From contig NZ_SEWZ01000001.1 in NCBI RefSeq assembly GCF_004307425.1, forward strand, positions 311,662-375,661: a stretch of DNA of 64,000 nt. Reading direction: 5' to 3'. Made by a program: the position numbers and the translations under genes. Shown here piece by piece: positions 62,700-64,000 of this stretch (its first letter is position 1; the number at the start of each line of letters is the position of its first letter). This stretch comes from Aquirufa antheringensis. GTDB taxonomy: Bacteria; Bacteroidota; Bacteroidia; Cytophagales; Spirosomataceae. The notes under the pieces were generated by a model that was given only the letters and a program-made list of their open reading frames with translations, ran no database searches and was not told where the DNA came from.

Positions 62700-62722
62700 T
62701 TTTGAGATTTCATAGACGATTT
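62661..62722 (+). repeat. Perfect 25-bp inverted repeat over the 3' end of the small membrane protein gene
   Basis: Arms 62661-62685 and 62698-62722 are exact complements with a 12-nt loop. The first arm is coding, the stop TGA sits in the loop/second arm start. No T tract follows at once; an ordinary terminator comes 36 nt later. Confidence 0.92.
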
Positions 62723-62758
62723 CTGTCTAGAGAGCTAGCAGGTCTTTTCTGATAAACA

Positions 62759-62786
62759 TAAAAAAGGGGCGTCAGCCCCTTTTTTA
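62759..62786. terminator. Intrinsic terminator after the carbonic anhydrase-sixA operon
   Basis: Stem GGGGC / GCCCC with loop GTCA, flanked by A7 and T6. Can act in both directions. Confidence 0.88.
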
Positions 62787-62792
62787 TTCCAA

Positions 62793-62820
62793 CTTTGAAC
62801 TTTGCTCTTTGAACTTTGGT
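62793..62820 (+). repeat. Heptamer array CTTTGAA, 4 units
   Basis: CTTTGAA, CTTTGCT, CTTTGAA, CTTTGGT, preceded by ATTCCAA as in the composite elements but without the hairpin; it is joined to the terminator T tract. Looks like a truncated copy. Confidence 0.85.
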
Positions 62821-62830
62821 ATTTATATCA

Positions 62831-62938
62831 TTTCATGAATGCATCGCCGCAGGCGAATCCAACTCTATGCTTTATTCTTTGTGCTTTAAATAAGTGCTTT
62901 ATGCTTTAAAAGAAAATCTCTACTCTATACTCTAAAGT
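62831..62938 (+). repeat. Composite hairpin plus heptamer element, copy f
   Basis: TTTCATGAATGC, hairpin TCGCC-GCA-GGCGA (62844-62856), linker, then about eleven units mostly in 7-nt register: CTCTATG, CTTTATT, CTTTGTG, CTTTAAA, a 6-mer, CTTTATG, CTTTAAA, AGAAAAT, CTCTACT, CTATACT, CTAAAGT. The last unit holds the stop codon of the YfiT-like gene. Confidence 0.8.
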
Positions 62939-63459
62939 ACACTAGCAATGTGACGTAAATGATGCTCACAATGCCACGCATATATCCCCAACACCTTATC
63001 TAGTTGATACGTAATACCACGTTCTGGGTGTAAATAGGTTTTCTTCCAATCAGACTCGGTCATGGTTTCCATCAAATATACCCAACGCAAGTGGATGTAA
63101 CGCAAGCCCTCAATAGACCAAGCGATAGGTGCTTGATTGCCATCTGGCATAGATGCCCAATCATCTTCACTATAGGGTTTGATGGTAGGATTGTCTTCTG
63201 TTAGGGCCATTTTGAAACGGATGTAGCTGTTCATGTGGCTATCCATTAAATGGTGGATCACTTTGCGAGCTGACCAGCTACCTTCGCGGTAAGGTTTCTC
63301 TAATAACGATTCATCAACACCCTTTAATAAGGCGGTTAAATCGTCGGCAGTCGTTGCGATGGTTTTGATCCAAGCGGCTCTGATCTCTGGCGTAATGACC
63401 TCAGGGTGTTTGTATTTCCCGATAGGGTATTGCAATGGGTTCAGTTCTGTACTAGACAT
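62932..63459 (-). CDS. YfiT/BstA-like DinB metal-dependent hydrolase or transferase
   Basis: 175 aa four-helix DinB-superfamily protein. LQYPIGKYKHPEVITPE at the start and WSARKVIHHLMDSHMNS are typical of YfiT; the three metal histidines are in HHLMDSH and in the C-terminal AWHCEHHLRH. Related proteins transfer bacillithiol or hydrolyse thiol adducts. Start at ATG 63459, overlapping the previous gene by 8 nt. Its stop codon lies inside the last heptamer of the adjacent array. Confidence 0.88.
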   Translation of the reverse strand: MSSTELNPLQYPIGKYKHPEVITPEIRAAWIKTIATTADDLTALLKGVDESLLEKPYREGSWSARKVIHHLMDSHMNSYIRFKMALTEDNPTIKPYSEDDWASMPDGNQAPIAWSIEGLRYIHLRWVYLMETMTESDWKKTYLHPERGITYQLDKVLGIYAWHCEHHLRHIASVL

Positions 63460-64000
63460 TCGTGTAAAATTTAGTGATGTCGATAGCTGCTTCTCTCGTA
63501 TGTGCAATCAAGGGATGAACTCCTGTTTTGATGGCTTCTAGCATTTCTTTGGCGGTATCTTTACTTAAATGTGCGACGTGTAAGGGAAGCAAAGTTTCGC
63601 CCTCTTCGATTTCCAAAGTAGTACAAACGCGGAAGTTCTCTGTACCCCTTGCAGCTAATTCCGCTGCCTGAACCTTGATGGCTTGGAAACTTGTTTCTAA
63701 TGCCTCATCGTCTGCACCAGTAATCTCTAATGCTTGGACTACTTGAGCAGCTTTAGCTTGTAAGGAGGTTGCAATGGCTTCATCTAATCCTTTTAATTGC
63801 TGACATAAGACAAAGTAATTTTTGCCCGTTCTTAAGCGCTCGCGGATGGATTGGCGGATGAAGTAGGTCAAAGAATCTGTCACATTCAGCCCGATTTCGG
63901 CCATTTGCTTGAAGATTAATGAGCTAGGCGACATTCCTGGGATCGTATTGGGGTCGTGTAAAACAACAATGCCATTCGTATCTAAGAAACCATCTATTCG
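63452..64000 (-). CDS. D-alanine--D-alanine ligase-like ATP-grasp protein, C-terminal part (cut by window edge)
   Basis: The frame stays open to the right edge: 182 codons. The outermost residues, IDGFLDTNGIVVLHDPNTIPGMSPSS broken here as IDGFLDTNGI, then VVLHDPNTIPGMSPSS, match the last ATP-grasp block of Ddl (Asn-Thr-x-Pro-Gly), and FKQMAEIGL follows as in Ddl. The residue before Pro-Asn is Asp rather than the usual Glu. About 125 further residues (helical, Ala/Glu-rich, then LEIEEGETLLPLHVAHLS) form an extension not found in ordinary Ddl. An internal ATG at 63934 is not the true start. Confidence 0.72.
   Translation of the reverse strand, partial: RIDGFLDTNGIVVLHDPNTIPGMSPSSLIFKQMAEIGLNVTDSLTYFIRQSIRERLRTGKNYFVLCQQLKGLDEAIATSLQAKAAQVVQALEITGADDEALETSFQAIKVQAAELAARGTENFRVCTTLEIEEGETLLPLHVAHLSKDTAKEMLEAIKTGVHPLIAHTREAAIDITKFYTNV

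Overview
The window reads as chromosomal DNA of a member of the Bacteroidota, most likely a Cytophagales-like aerobic, non-parasitic bacterium (GC in the low forties). Three things support this. The phylum-specific -7 promoter element TAnnTTTG occurs perfectly in front of 18 genes. The gene content includes Bacteroidota families: a DUF5606 protein, a DUF5686 outer-membrane protein, FKBP lipoproteins with GldI-like architecture, a short NuoG and a YfiT-like DinB protein. Gene orders such as DUF177-rpmF-plsX-fabH-efp-accB-accC fit as well. The order-level placement is inference. I saw no rRNA, tRNA, phage, insertion sequence or CRISPR array.

Layout. 1-4317 (minus): the classic lipid/translation operon (DUF177, rpmF, plsX, fabH, efp, accB, start of accC). 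4400-18912: a PAP2 phosphatase with a membrane glycosyltransferase, ndk/nrnA from overlapping divergent promoters, three tandem FKBP-type PPIase lipoproteins, rdgB, a DUF5686 protein, plsY, an M20 dipeptidase, murQ, cytochrome c, GNAT, DUF5606 and engB. 18942-19628: a four-helix-bundle protein gene between two inverted arrays of 7-bp repeats. 19645-30115: hemE, guaB and the complex I genes nuoA to nuoJ, with no nuoK-N after them. 30116-35671: a repeat-rich spacer, a LytS/LytTR two-component pair with a histidine-rich sensor loop, and outer-membrane genes including a TonB-dependent receptor. 35691-44489: a surface-polysaccharide cluster (five transferase or epimerase genes, a flippase, a sugar epimerase, a methyltransferase). 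44479-64000: mixed housekeeping genes (M16 peptidase, ispF, relA/spoT, fur, purA, tsaD, tamB, nadB, udk, gamma-carbonic anhydrase, sixA) and the 3' end of a Ddl-like ligase gene.

The most unusual content is a dispersed repeat system. Arrays with a strict 7-nt period but different sequences (TAGTCGA, CACTGAC, CTTTGAA, CTCTACT types) occur at five loci. One array is inserted in frame inside a UDP-GlcNAc 2-epimerase gene, and several arrays contain the stop codon of the adjacent gene. Three loci also carry, in all, six small hairpins with a GCA or GGA triloop. Their stems differ between copies by compensatory changes, and each hairpin lies next to a CTTTGNN array. Together these look like a REP-like composite repeat family. 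No mobilising enzyme is visible here.
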